A stretch of 49,041 nt of DNA from Prorocentrum cordatum (GCA_963575745.1 CAUYUJ010015726.1:262501-311541), one strand, 5' to 3'. Counted from the stretch's first letter, positions 1 to 11,145 are shown. Notes: generated by a model not told the origin, from the sequence alone. Numbers and translations are program-made.

Positions 1-1082
1 TTCCCGCGGCCGGTAGAGAAGTTGTTGCGTTCAGGGTGTTCAGCGTTCCCCCCTCAGTTGCATCTCCCGAACGGGGTTTCAGGGTTTGGTTTTTTTGCGA
101 GGGTTCTTTGCGACCGCGTCCGCACTGCACCTCATGCCCAGTCATCTGGCGGTTCGGAATTCTCCAGACATGGACCCGCAGACCTGTCGACCCGAGTCGT
201 TCGTTGACGATCCAAGGGCCCAGAAATTGGTTCCGCCAGTCACAGACGAAGGCCGATCCTGCCGATTTGTCCGTGGACGACTTCGCTGCAGATTGTTTTG
301 TTGAAGGGTCTATTGATAACCCGGGTTTTCGGGCCAGCCCACCCACCCCCCGGATAATTTGACCTTGTCGATTGCGCAGATCCGAAGGGGGTACGCGATG
401 TCTGTGCGCGCGGGCATACGTGGGGTTGCCCAGAGCGAAAATGTCAGGTTATCGGTTGCCTCCCCACACCACTTGATAACCGGGGTCATCACCGAAAAGC
501 GAAGAACGATCTCCTGGCGTCGCGATGCTGCCCCTTGCGCTCACGCGTGGCGAGTATGCCGCCGTCCACTCTTGTTTGCGTCACAGAGGCTCTGTGCTGG
601 AGAGGGCCAGTACGTCTCGGACGTGCCTTCGCTCCCACTGTCTTCGGTGCTTTCCCTGCCCCCCCCTCTCGTCCGAGCACATGGCTCGGGGCATGCTGCG
701 CTGACCCACATTTGGTAGGTGGATCTCTCAAGCTCTCCGCCGCCTCGGGCGGTGTGCGTTGCGAGCAGAAAGCAGGAACGCAGCAAAGCCACAAGAAGCG
801 CGGCATTGACAGCGTAGCTCCGCACACGTGACAAATGTTAACGAGCAGGATCACAGCAAAGCCCCAGCGCCCTCTCCAGCGCCCCCGATGGACCCGCCCC
901 TCCAGCGCCCCCGATGGCACCCCTGGCAGCCCGTGCCGCGCGGCGACGGTATCCTCGTCTCGTTGAGGCCCCCCCCCGCCCCCGAGAGAGGCGGCGGCGG
1001 CCAGCGCCCTGCAGGGCGCGAAGCGCAAGTCCGCCACGCCAGGCCGCCTCTCTCGCCGCGCCGCCGGTCCTCCTCCGCTGCC
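1..1082. other. No gene recognised
   Basis: Open frames here are short and overlap on both strands without any recognisable domain or codon pattern. The only local structure seen is a short inverted repeat (GGTTATC near 447 pairing with GATAACC near 475). Confidence 0.5.
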
Positions 1083-1226
1083 CGCTTCTCCTCCTCCTTG
1101 TGCGCCTCGTCCTCGTGCGCCTCCTCCTCCTCCTCGTCCTCGTTTTCCTCTTCCTCCTCCTCTTCCTCGGCGTCGGGAGGTCCTCCTCCTCCTCCTCATC
1201 CTCCTCCTCCTCCTTTTCCTCCTCCT

Positions 1227-1257
<31 letters not shown>

Positions 1258-1265
1258 CTCCTTCT
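1083..1265 (+). repeat. Imperfect (CCT)n array
   Basis: About 180 bp of CTC/CCT triplets interrupted by CGT, TTC and GTG variants. The complementary strand is pure-purine-rich. Reading frames across it give poly-Ser, poly-Leu, poly-Pro or poly-Arg and should not be taken as genes. Confidence 0.9.
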
Positions 1266-1493
1266 AGCCGCTCAGCGGGCAAGACCACACGTACACACAC
1301 GTCAGGGGTACACCGTACTGGACAGCAGCGGAATGTTTTGTCTTCTCTCTTAGGGCCCGCTCCGCCCCTGCTGAGAGAATAGTCGCGCCGCGAGCGTCGC
1401 CAGGACGGCGTCTTCCCGACATGGCCTACCTGGTATTGCACTTTCTCACTATTCAGATGGAGTCTGGCGCGCAGTCCCTTCCCAAACCTCAGC

Positions 1494-2318
1494 GATTCCG
1501 TACGTGCACATACAACCCCATGCACTTGACGGGGCCCACGAGGGCCATGGAGATATCGGAAGAGCTCTCGAACATGAGTGCGGTGATACGCCCTGGTACG
1601 TGCCGATGCCAACCAGCCGATTCGGGACATAGTCTATTTCAGCACGAGCTCCTCGGACATCCTTCTCATCGCCTTGTACTTCCCAATGCAGTCGTCGTGT
1701 TGAAGCTCGAAGGACAGCTATCGTACCACAGCGCAAGCTATGATATCATGGACACGATCGTTGGTGGAAGGAGTTGGCGCGAGGTGCACGCCCGCTATTG
1801 GAGTGGACCTCAACGACAGACCCGGATATAACTCGGACGACCGTTGCGAGGGGGAGTTGACCATCGGATACGATCCCAAGACTGAGGAGGCAGACTTAGC
1901 CGTGGGTATTCTCGCAGCAGAAGAGGAGGGGTTGGCTGGGCGTCTTTGGCATCAATTTCTACGCGATCTGCACCTTATGGCGGTAGACACGTTCTACCCA
2001 GCTGGGGACTCCTTCGGCGCTGGAGGTTACAGCTCACGCATCGACTCTATTCATATCCCGCAGGGCCTTCGCCCATATGTGGCTAGTTGCAAAACATTAT
2101 CATCAGCTGGACATCGCTTGCAGGCGATAAACACACAGGACACACGAGACCATCGACCTCTCTACCTCGAGTTCCTTTACACCTTCGAGGCTTGCTCTCA
2201 CAAGCGACACACTTGGGACTACGACAGGATTATGGGTATGCTGCGCGGTGAAGAATTTTGCCACAATGCAGTTGAAGCTATTCACCAGGCTATTCCGGAC
2301 ATCGATGAGGAAATTTGA
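1494..2318 (+). pseudogene. LINE endonuclease (EEP fold), frameshifted
   Basis: The first beta strand and alpha helix are visible as TYNPMHLTGPTRAMEISEEL in one frame from about 1512. The frame changes near 1560-1600, giving a hydrophobic strand DILLIALYFPMQ that is soon stopped by TGA. An open frame at 1740-2318 then carries the back half of the fold: GVDLND (the D-x-N catalytic pair), a GDSFGAGGYSSRIDSIHIP stretch with the Asp-Ser/His region, and a C-terminal DHRPL (the Asp-His pair). Endonucleases of this family nick the target DNA for target-primed reverse transcription. At least one frameshift and one stop make this a pseudogene. Identification of the fold is fairly secure; the true start is not visible. 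Confidence 0.7.
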
Positions 2319-2362
2319 TTCGCTTATGCAGCAGACCGAACACGGACGAGGTTTGAAACACG

Positions 2363-3928
2363 GTGGCATCTCTGATCGCACAGCAGGCGCAGCAGGAGTT
2401 TGAAAAAACGACGGCTTTGGAACAAACAAAAGCTCAAGTGGATTCAGAACGCACACAACTACTTACACCCAGAAAGGAGATACGACAATTGGTTGAAGCA
2501 GTGGAGTTCCTTCGAGATGGCGGCGAACACCCCGAACGTGAATATATTGAACTGAGACAGGCAATGATTACATTTCGCATCAGACGAGTATCGAGAGACC
2601 TCACTATCGAGCGCAACGCCGCCATCACGACGGAGCCTACTGAGACCTGGGCTCGTCAAGATCACGCCACCGCGCAACGCTGGGTGAGGCGACTGTCTCG
2701 ACAGGGACGGGGACCACGACATCGACGCTATTTTGTGGCACGGGGCGAGAATTGCGAGGCCCTTCAGGTGAAGCAGTACCTGCTGAAGCCAGCTACCGAA
2801 GGTGGACTTGGGGCTCAGGAGTGCGATCTTACACGAGAACTGGAGGGGCGGTTCGACGCGAGACACGATGGGGGCGACGCTACACGCACAGACCAGCAGA
2901 GAGATGACGCGATGCAGTTCTCGGATCTCACCCAAGCAGAGAACGACCTCACGGGCATCATTTCCCAACGAGGCCGCTCCCCCAAGAGGAGGGAAACACC
3001 TCGGTGGTCCATGCCTTCGGAGCTATGGTTGGTTCTCTTGGATGAAGAGCAATGTAGAACATTTACACGAGGCGGGCTCGGTGGCGATACCAAGCCGGCT
3101 ACGGCGCAGGGTTTCAACGAGTGGTTATTGGATATCCTGGCCAGCTTCAGACGGACGATGACGACCCCTTTGCTGTTCGACATATCCTCATGCGTTGGCC
3201 TTGACAGGCGCACAGGGAAGATAGGGTCCGCGGGCCAGCGGCGGATCGATCTCTTTTGCCCGATCGACAAGGCTTGGAATGCATATCTATGGCATCGAGG
3301 GCGCGAAGTTCGACCGTCTCTCCCTTACTGTTGTCGCGGGTTCGCGCGACATCGACGACGGGAGGGCGCTATTACAGTGCGAGCACGCGTTTCGTGGCGA
3401 CTTCGACGCCAAGGTTTATCTCGCGCGATTGTGAGCGAGGATGCCACGAACGCCTTCGCCAGTATAAAAAGGGACACAATCTCAGAGATTATCGGGGACT
3501 TGCACGATCCAGAGGACCTCAGATTCCAACGTACTCGGACTATCCAGAGGGCCTTTCAGATGGAAACTCACCCAGGACCAGTAGCTCTTAGAGCAACAAC
3601 GGGGGAGATGATGGGACACCCTGGCCCTGCGAGAGCCTCCCGGTATTACTACCAGATGGGGATCGACCCGTTCCTGTCGCATCGTAATTCTACCAGCTCG
3701 GCCCAGTACGCGGTCGCACGCGAACCCGACGAGATGGCGACGGACGTGGGGGTCGCGATCTACGCCGACGACATTACGACGCGCGCGATTCCAGGTTCGG
3801 GCCCGCCACCGCGCCCTGCGGGGGGGGGGGGGGGGGCGGGCGGCGCTTTTACTGGCTCTATCGCCCCCCAGCAGCAGACGTCTTTCCTCGCACTTGGAGG
3901 CTGCAGGTGTTCGACTCAACGATGGTGA
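2363..3928 (+). pseudogene. LINE reverse transcriptase, N-terminal linker to palm
   Basis: A 521-residue open frame. The first ~250 residues are charged and helical, consistent with the linker between endonuclease and RT. Then RRIDLFCPIDKAWNAYLW (about 3241) and a GF..RRREGAITV stretch look like the fingers. SEDATNAF (about 3435) is motif A with its Asp, GEMMGHPGPARAS (about 3604) stands in the motif B position, and YADD (3761-3772) is motif C. After YADD the frame degenerates into a G-homopolymer (3821-3836) that probably shifted the frame. It should polymerise element cDNA at the nicked target. The lack of a normal thumb in frame and the broken endonuclease upstream argue that it is not functional. 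Confidence 0.75.
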
Positions 3929-4780
3929 GCGGGCGACGCTTGCGAGCGTCTGCGGGGGCGGGCTGCGTTGCACAAAGGGGGGTTACTTCACTCGGGCTCC
4001 ATTCCCTACCCTGGGCAGCGTGGCAGGTTCGTGAGAATTCTAGGAGGTTGGCTCACTATCTCTGGCTCTCTACCCGTTGAACGAGCTAGACGATTACGAG
4101 AGGGGCGAACAGGACCAGGACTGATATCGAGCTTTCTAGTGCGCGACGCGACGACCAGCATCAAGCGAATGTCGAGCATTGTTTGTGCGCAGCTTGCTTT
4201 CGGGAATGGAAGGTCGCATTCCAGATGAATCTTACACTCAGGCTTCGGATCAGATCGTACTTCGCGCTATTCGGCGGGGACTGGGGGCCCGCGGCCTTTC
4301 GGGGCATGAGTGCGGTGAGATGCGCAGATGGCCTTCGCAACGGTCGTGGCTGCGTTGGCGCATCCTCCCCACGTCTCAGGAACTGCAGGTGCGACGCTTG
4401 AAGTGGTGCCAGATTTAGGCGCAGTTTCCGTCTTGTCACCGGCAGGCGCGAGCAGCGATTCCGGGGGAAATGGGGGGCGACGGCGCGATCGACGAGCACT
4501 GGGGCCGCACCCCGCAAGCGAACCCCTGGGCCCAGCAGGTGTTTCACGATTCGAAGCTCGGGCACGAAATCTCATGATAACTTCAGGACCTGGCCTCCTC
4601 TGAGTTTGCACTTTTGCTTTTGTTCCATTGCGACGACTATTCGAAGTGGGTGGGCATCGATTTCACGATCATCCGAGCGAGCTTCCTCTCGCACTCCATC
4701 GGGCCGCCGACCGACTCGAACGCGCGCGACGAGACGGCGCAGGCGGGGGGGGAGGGGGGGGGGGGGCGAACGACCGAGGC
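3929..4780 (+). pseudogene. Degenerate RT thumb/connector of the LINE
   Basis: Short protein-like pieces persist in shifting frames, for example FVRSLLSGMEGRIPDESYTQ (about 4181) and HWGRTPQANPWAQQVFHDSK (about 4497), separated by stops and ending at a G/C homopolymer near 4745-4768. Position between the RT palm and the zinc-binding stretch makes a thumb/connector remnant the simplest reading. No catalytic motif is visible. Confidence 0.45.
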
Positions 4781-5130
4781 CCTACGAATGTAAGATGCGC
4801 GATGCAGAAGGTAGAGTTTGCGGTGAGTTTTACCCCCACGATGAAATGTTTACTTCTACGCGGTGGACGGGCCCATCGGGTTCGGAACGAAGCCTTTCTG
4901 TTGACCGTGGCCAATCAATGCTTCAGATGTCTTCAAACTCTCAGCACAGGGGAGAACGCGCAGAGGCACGCTATGAGACCGTATCAGAAGAACGCATGTT
5001 GCCACGGTAGAAGCTCTCATGGTCTCTTGGAAACGGTTCAACCTCGGAGTTTGGCATGCCCTGCGTGCAGTTTCACGGCTCAAAAACTACGCGACCTTCA
5101 GAATCGCATACGTGGACACTGCGCACTCCC
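4781..5130 (+). pseudogene. Zinc-finger-like stretch of the LINE
   Basis: One frame reads NQCFRCLQTLSTGENAQRHA (from about 4913, C-x2-C followed by a spaced histidine) and, after about 30 residues, CPACSFTAQKLRDLQNRIRG followed by HC (about 5057-5123). These resemble the C2H2/CCHC-like modules found between RT and the terminal domain in LINEs, where they bind nucleic acid. The frame is open here but must shift to join the terminal domain that starts in the next frame. Confidence 0.5.
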
Positions 5131-5997
5131 CCCTCCGCGGATTGCGCAGGCACGCTTCCGCCCGAGAGCGGACTCATGGCCATGGACCTGGACGCCCTGC
5201 TCAGGCGTCACCAGCCGTTCGCCGCGGCAGGCGGCGCGGGCGAAGCGGCGGAGGGCGCGGCAGCAGGCGGCGCGTCAGGGCACCAGGCGGCCCCCGACGG
5301 GAAAAATGCCAAGCTGGCAGAGATGGCAGAAACTGCAGAAGAGGCTCCCGCGTGGGCCGAGGGCGCGCTCAAGCAGAAAGACATGCGACAGGCGCTGATG
5401 GCGCTACTCACGCCATCCTGCCAACGCGCCCAGCAACTCCGCGACCTCGCCGCTTCAGAATGGCTCTCGATCCTCACTCCGACGGTCTCAGAGGTGATCA
5501 AGGCAGGCCTTGCAGAAGGCAAGCAGCACTCCCAGGCAGCACAGACGGAGGCCATCAAGCCGCAGCTCGGGCCCCCTCATTTGCACATCGCGCGCGCCGC
5601 GTACAAGTGGCTAGCGGAGTCGCCAGCTCTTCAGACCAACAAGCCGCAGACACGCATGGCCATCGAGCAGTTCTCCGAGAAGTTCGCGTCGGTGGCCTCA
5701 GTACAAGAGCTCGCGCTGATGATCAAGCACTTCAGGCTCGAGAAATGCCATAGCGACGAGTGCGTGCGCATCCAGTTCTCCATCGCCGATTCGCTCTACA
5801 CGCTCGCGGTCGACAGTCGCCCCGAGATCTTTTACAGCCGGCTAGAAATCGAGAGCGCGACGATCATTATGCTGAAGGACCTCGGCGGGAAGGCGAAATG
5901 GGGAGCAGCCCCTCAGGGGCACTTAGGGATGATGGCTCAGAAGCTGCTCGACAAGACGAAAACGAAGGGGGGTGGCAAAGGCCGCCGCAAGAAGTGA
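5056..5997 (+). CDS. Intact C-terminal domain of the LINE polyprotein
   Basis: A 313-residue frame with strong GC3 codon bias. The convincing part starts at the Met near 5176 (MAMDLDALLRRHQPF); the 40 residues before it are probably read-in from another frame. An Ala/Gly-rich linker is followed by a helical region with KQKDMRQALMALLTPSCQRA, then LGPPHLHIARAAYKWL (about 5560) and a basic tail ending KGGGKGRRKK. From memory, a helical domain with a LGPPHxH signature closes many dinoflagellate LINE ORFs; its biochemical role is unknown to me. The lack of stops and frameshifts over 940 bp contrasts with the wreckage upstream. Alternatives are a separate gene or a more recently inserted 5'-truncated copy. 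Confidence 0.6.
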   Translation: MPCVQFHGSKTTRPSESHTWTLRTPPSADCAGTLPPESGLMAMDLDALLRRHQPFAAAGGAGEAAEGAAAGGASGHQAAPDGKNAKLAEMAETAEEAPAWAEGALKQKDMRQALMALLTPSCQRAQQLRDLAASEWLSILTPTVSEVIKAGLAEGKQHSQAAQTEAIKPQLGPPHLHIARAAYKWLAESPALQTNKPQTRMAIEQFSEKFASVASVQELALMIKHFRLEKCHSDECVRIQFSIADSLYTLAVDSRPEIFYSRLEIESATIIMLKDLGGKAKWGAAPQGHLGMMAQKLLDKTKTKGGGKGRRKK

Positions 5998-6080
5998 CGT
6001 GGAAGAGCAGATTGGCAGCACTACGGGAGCGCATTCGGCGGAAGGAATCTCACCAAGCAACATCTTCCCTGGACGGGTAG

Positions 6081-7164
6081 AGACCGAAGCTTCCACTACT
6101 TTTTGGATCGGGTCATCGCGCTTACTTCTACGGAGGTGTTCTTCCGACCTCTCGCGACGCTTGGGGACATGGACGACTCTCTTCCTTCGACGGAATCACT
6201 TCGGAGTTTGCTTTTTGGTATCGTCCTTGCTACGCGTCCGACAGCAGGTGACTCGTACCCGGCCGACAACATCGACTCTTCCTTCCACGCACTGGGGCCT
6301 CAATACCTACTTACGCCGAGACAACCTACACGACGCCATGGGAATCTCTCATATTGACCTGATACATTCTAAGTGAGGCTAGCTGCGCCTGGCTCTGTCC
6401 GGTCGCGCCCCCTCCCCTTCGGTCTTGTTCGGGCTTCTTGGGGCCCCGTCTCGGCCGAGGCCTAACGGCCGAGGCCACTGAGACGGGGAGCTTTTGGGTG
6501 CGTTCCGAGGCGATGGTTTTCGTTTATATATATAACAGAAGCCACGAATTGCACACTCAGCCTCAGCCACAGCAGCCTGCGGATATTGGCGAGGCCGCTT
6601 CCTTTATAATTTTCATTCGTGGGAACGGATTTACCACGCGTTCGAGGAGCTCCACACTGGACTTCCACTTTTCCTACGGCTCTCGGCCGAGCCCCCGACC
6701 AGGCCGCGCTGCAATCCAGTGCGAAGCTGTTGGATGTAGCCCCCTAGCCCTCCCTCCACCTACACCTCCTCTCCCTTAATTCGTGCTTCGTTTCTCGTCG
6801 TCAGGAGCGGGAGGATGAGGGGGGAGGGGTGAGGTTTTGTGGGGGGGCGATGTTCTGACGCTTTCGTTCCCTTGAGTTTTCGACGGGGCGGGGTGGGTGC
6901 CTTGGACGCCCAGCCAGGCACGCACAGTGTCGTTGGCCTCGGGCTCGTCGGGGCCCGAGGGGCACCACCCCCAGCCCAGAGAGATGCCGTAAGTTGCCTC
7001 TTTCCTGAATGAGTTTCTCACGAGGGATTGTTCGGTGCGTGTAACCAGACACCTCCTTGGATGAGCGCTTCACCAGGGATTGTGCGAGGTACAGCCTTGG
7101 GCCGAGCACAGACGCTCGACGCTTGCAGGTCACAGCGGATGAGACCACACGCAATGCCGAGTCT
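6081..7164. other. Non-coding; two hairpins
   Basis: No gene is supported. A 9-bp perfect inverted repeat, CCCCGTCTC at 6444-6452 and GAGACGGGG at 6480-6488, encloses two direct copies of GGCCGAGGCC. A second perfect hairpin pairs CCTCGGGC (6937-6944) with GCCCGAGG (6953-6960). Confidence 0.5.
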
Positions 7165-7165
7165 T

Positions 7166-7420
7166 TTTCTTCTTCCTCCTCCTTCTCCTATTCATCGTCC
7201 TCCTCTTCCTCCTCCTCGTCCTCCTCGTCCTCCTCGTGCTCCTCGTGCTCCTCGTGCCGTTCCTCGGCGTCGGGAGGTCCTCCTGGCCGAGGGGTTTGTG
7301 AGGAGTGGAAAGATTTGGTTCCTCGGGTGCGCTGGTTTCCTCCGTCTCCTCCTCCTCCTCCTCCTCCTCCTCCTCCTCCTCCTTCTCCTCCTCCTCCCCC
7401 TCCTGCTGCTGCTCATGGCG
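7166..7420 (+). repeat. Interrupted (CCT)n array
   Basis: Two CCT-rich blocks (about 7166-7270 and 7337-7415) separated by ~65 bp of unique sequence. Frames through it yield poly-Ser/Pro/Leu or poly-Glu/Arg on the other strand, and none is credible as a protein. Confidence 0.9.
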
Positions 7421-7529
7421 GTCGAGGGTGATTCTGTGGCTATGCAAACCTGTCCTGCCGAGCGCCCCTTGCCTTAACACAAAGGGGGTCGGGGGCTCAT
7501 TAGGGAGGAAGTGAGACGTAGAGAAAATG

Positions 7530-7602
7530 TGTTCCCCCTCCTCCTCCTCCTCCTCCTCCTCCTCCTCCTCCTCCTCCTCCTCCTCCTCCTCCTCCTCCTC
7601 CG
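7530..7602 (+). repeat. Pure (CCT)n array
   Basis: About 24 nearly perfect CTC triplets. Its purity relative to neighbouring CCT blocks suggests recent expansion. Confidence 0.95.
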
Positions 7603-7780
7603 CCCGAACAAGGTGGTCTCTTCCCCATTGCCCCAGTAACGCGGTCGCGAAGGGCTTGAGAACTGATCTGAATGCCTCATCCTTCTCCCACGCATCTGCA
7701 GTTGCTCTGTCGTTTTGTTTTAAGTGCGGGAGCAAGTCGTGTATCGCAAATGTTCGGTCATTCAGTCAGTCAGTCAATTC

Positions 7781-7893
7781 TCCTCCTCCTCCTCCTCCTC
7801 CTCCTCCTCCTTCCTCCTCCTCCTCCCCCTCCTCCTCCTCCTCCTCCTCTTCCTTTTCCTCCTCCTCCTCCTCCTCCTCCTCCCCGTCCTCTG
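7781..7893 (+). repeat. (CCT)n array
   Basis: About 110 bp of CTC triplets with a few TTC and CCC interruptions, preceded by a short CAGT repeat (about 7755-7776). Confidence 0.95.
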
Positions 7894-8479
7894 CCTAAGT
7901 CTACGCCTTCTAGATTGGGCCCGAGTAGATTTGCGAGGGGTGCCGCGTATCACTGACGCGCACGTCGTATTTCAGTCCGCGCGTGTTAATGTCTCGGTTG
8001 AGTGGGATATCTGCTGTTTTGGCACAGCCTTGGTGTTTGTTCAACAGCAGCGCGTTGACAGGGGTCGCCCGACCACGGTGACATTTTCAGCCCGCCTCTG
8101 TTCGGCGGCGAGCGAGGGGGGGAAAGAAAAGGACAAAACCTTCCCAAAAGGCGGCAGGACTTCTCAGAAGCCCTCGTGCCTTCTGAGGGGTTTTCTGTGT
8201 CCGGGGAAGGTTCAGAAAACTTGTCAGAAGGCCAGGGGACTTCCGAGCCTTCCGAGAAGGCCTTCTCCTTCTCGCTTCCCCCCTCGCTCGCCGCCAATCT
8301 GTTCTCCCGCTGATGGGGTCGGAGGATCGGCCCGCATCGACAATGCATCGGGGATGCGGCTCGAAGTGGACACCGGTCTTTGCGACGCCGACGCCGCCGA
8401 TGCCTCGCCGACGCCCCCGAGATGCGTCGGCGATGCGGCAGCTCCGCCTCCCCGTCTCCTCGGCCTGCGGTGGCCGGGG

Positions 8480-8652
8480 GCGCGCCGACGGCCCAGGGGT
8501 CCGTAGGATCAGCCTGGGCGATCCATGTCCCAGGATCAGATTTTGCAGCTTGGATCAGAAATCAGCACCACAACTCATGTGGATCAGATTTTATGGCTTG
8601 GATCAAAAACATGGTGTGGATCTGTTTTTCTAGCTTGGATCAGATGTTAGGT
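8480..8652 (+). repeat. GGATCAG-type short repeats with GC-rich flank
   Basis: Four to five diverged copies of a ~19-bp unit resembling TTGGATCAGATTTTATGGC. On the left they abut a GC-rich stretch containing GGGGTCCGTAGGATCAGCC, on the right the TATATG array. The same three components occur in mirror order at 23.2-23.7 kb. Confidence 0.7.
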
Positions 8653-8684
8653 GTTTGTTGTCACATGCATTCGTAAAGCACGTA

Positions 8685-8950
8685 TACACATACGCATACA
8701 CATATGTATTTGATCACATATATACATATATGTGTGTGTGCACATGTGCTTTTATGTATATATATACATATATATATGTATATATACACACATATATATA
8801 TATATATGTATATACATATATGTGTATATATATATATATCACGTATATGTGTATATGATTAAGTGTATAATTATGCATATGTTGTATTTACGTATGCATG
8901 TACACGCATCTGTTGATATTACGGTACGTACGTATGTACATGCGTGCATG
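8685..8950 (+). repeat. TATATG/TACATA microsatellite
   Basis: About 265 bp of alternating TA, TG and CA steps (TATATG, TACATA, TGTGTA). It is the most AT-rich segment of the first 20 kb and would unwind easily. Confidence 0.9.
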
Positions 8951-9029
8951 TATGCAGGCCCAATTCGGCACACCCTTCACACGCTACGAGGCATCATTGG
9001 ACACAACCCTACATCGCACATTTGTGTTC

Positions 9030-10045
9030 AGAGGTGTCGGTCGCCCATGCAGGGGGGTGGAAGGGGGCGAAGCCCTGCCTTTCAAGGTGGCCATTGCCAG
9101 ATCGGTTTTCGGAGTTGCCGCGGTTCGGTCGTCCTCGCGGGGGGCGGAGGGGGCGAAGCCCTACATTTCGAGTCCACGCGTCGGTCATCTATGCGGGAAG
9201 GCGGAGAAGGCGGAGCCTTACAAAACGCTTTCCTCGGACAGGGCATGGGGGCGATCCCCCCGCGCAGGGGGGCGGAGGGGGCGAAGCCCTACTTTTCAAG
9301 CTGGCCCTATCGGCTCTCGGAGTTGTCGTGGCTCGGTCGTCCTCGCGGGGGGCGGAGGGGGCGAAGCCCTACATTTCGAGCACACGTGTCGGTCGTCTAT
9401 GCGGGTAGGCGGAGAGGGCGGAGCCTTACAGAGCGCTTTCCTCGGACAGGGCATGGGGGCGACCCCCCCACGCAGGTGGGCGGAGGGGGCGAAGCCCTAC
9501 GTTTCAAGCTGGCCCTCTCGGAGTAGTCGTGGCTCGGTCGTCCTCGCGGGGGGCGGAGGGGGCGAAGCCCTTCGTCTATGCGGGGAAGCGGAGAGGGCGG
9601 ACGGAGCCTTACAGAGCGCTTTCTTCGGACAAGGCACGGGGGTGATCCCCCCACGCAGGGAGGCGGAGGGGGCGAAGCCCTACATTTCAAGCTGGCCATA
9701 TCAGCTCTCGGGGTTGTCGTGGCTCGGTCGTCCTCGCGGGGGGCGGAGGGGGCGAAGCCCTACATTTCGAGTCCACGCGTCGGTCGTCTATGCGGGGAGG
9801 CGGAGAAGGCGGAGCTTTACAGGGCGTTTTCCTCGGACAGGGCACGGGGGCGATCCCCCCGCGCAGGGGGGCGGAGGGGGCGAAGCCCTACTTTTCAAGC
9901 TGGCCCTATCGGCTCTCGGAGATGTCGTGGCTCGGTCGTCATCGCGGGGGGCGGAGGGGGCGAAGCCCTACATTTCGAGTCCACGTGTCGGTCGTCTATA
10001 TGCTGTGCTGGTAGGCGGAGAGGGCGGAGCCCTACATATCGATAT
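9030..10045 (+). repeat. Minisatellite, ~190-208 bp unit, about five copies
   Basis: The marker CGGTCGTCCTCGC (or one-base variants) recurs at about 9126, 9334, 9535, 9725 and 9933, giving spacings of 208, 201, 190 and 208 bp. Each unit contains two copies of GGCGGAGGGGGCGAAGCCC, so a ~100-bp half-unit is probable. Several frames remain open across the array because the unit lacks stops, but the period is not a multiple of three and the frames rotate from copy to copy, so I do not call a gene. Confidence 0.85.
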
Positions 10046-10148
10046 GGATTTCAGGATTGCCGTCCTACCCCGCTCAACGCTCCCGACCTGGTCAGAGCGA
10101 TTTCCTGGGGCAGGGCAGGGGGCGACCCCTTGGAGGTTCAAGTAGAAT

Positions 10149-10206
10149 GAGGAAGGGGAGGAGGAGGAGGAGGAGGAGGAGGAGGAGGAGGAGGAGGAGG
10201 AGGAGA
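10149..10206 (+). repeat. (GGA)n array
   Basis: About 58 bp of GGA/GAG triplets directly after the minisatellite. Confidence 0.95.
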
Positions 10207-10917
10207 GGCGCAACGATCCCTCGGCAACCGCTCGAGACATCACGCGCGTGCGTAGCATACCCGATCATAGCTAAACGAGTGAGCAACGGGCTGAGAACAG
10301 TGAAACGCGCGAGCACCAAGCGCATCGCCATCAGAGTCGGGATAGAAACGCATGGGCGCACTCGAATCCACCAGTGCTTTGGATCCTGCATTGTGTCATC
10401 GGGTGCTGGCTAGCACGTCCGACTGAAACACGCCAAGCTGCAACAAATCTGTGAGGCAGGTGCACGGCAGTTAGGCAAACGCGGTCTAGGCGGGTGAGGG
10501 GGGGTGGTGGTGATGAAGGTCAAGCAAGGACTTCCTCGTAGATATATGCTCGCACTCTACCCCCATCGCCCCTCCTCACACACGCGGATCGCATTGGCTT
10601 AACCAGGCCACCCTGAACGCATGGTTGCTGCACCGCTCCTTGCGCAGACGGTCCTAGCTCACTTTTCAGACGGTCAATGGTTGCGTTTGTTATCGTTGCG
10701 AGAAGGTTGGCGTTCTCGAGTCGGTCATTGGCACGTGGCTCATCGGTCGTTGGCTTACTCTCGTTATCGGGCCCGTCAGCGCTGGTGATCGAAACCAATT
10801 TTTCAATGTATTCGACGGGTACGTATTACGGCCCAGGCCCATGTCGCCGCCGTTCATTGTACTGCGTTTCGTGCGTTCGGGGGCCGTCGAGGATTTTCAG
10901 ATGTTCTCGAGTCTGAC
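10207..10917. other. No gene recognised
   Basis: About 700 bp without a convincing coding stretch, repeat or RNA gene. Confidence 0.4.
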
Positions 10918-11062
10918 GGCGATGCCAAACTTGACGGTGATGATGACGATGACGATATTAATGATGGTGACGATGGCACGATTGCCATTGGGATAATGAC
11001 GATGGCGATGACGATGGTGATGATGATGATGACGATGGTGGCGATAATGACGATGACGAGAA
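10918..11062 (+). repeat. (GATGAC)n-type microsatellite
   Basis: About 145 bp of GAT, GAC and ATG triplets with interruptions. Confidence 0.85.
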
Positions 11063-11145
11063 CGACGAGAAGCCTGAGCGCAGATCGGTCTCGCTTCGAA
11101 GCACACTCATCGGGTGAATCCCAGGTCCTGAGCTGCAACGCAATA

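Larger units (their letters stand above)
1410..6080 (+). mobile_element. Decayed LINE retrotransposon, dinoflagellate type
   Basis: Domains on the plus strand in order are an EEP-type endonuclease (about 1494-2200), a reverse transcriptase (about 3150-3930), a degraded thumb region, a cysteine/histidine-rich stretch (about 4780-5125) and a terminal open frame (5056-5997). This order matches an autonomous non-LTR element. Several frameshifts and stops break the first half, so the copy is inactive. Neither end is defined: no target-site duplication or poly(A) tail is apparent, and limits are set from recognisable coding remains. It is a different lineage from the LINE at the right edge: its catalytic motif is YADD rather than WVDD, and no RNase H is seen. 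Confidence 0.75.

Noticed and set aside
8898-10145. 415-codon open frame across the minisatellite
   Set aside because: The repeat period (190-208 bp) rotates the frame, other frames are equally open, and there is no domain or codon bias. Best read as stop-free satellite DNA.
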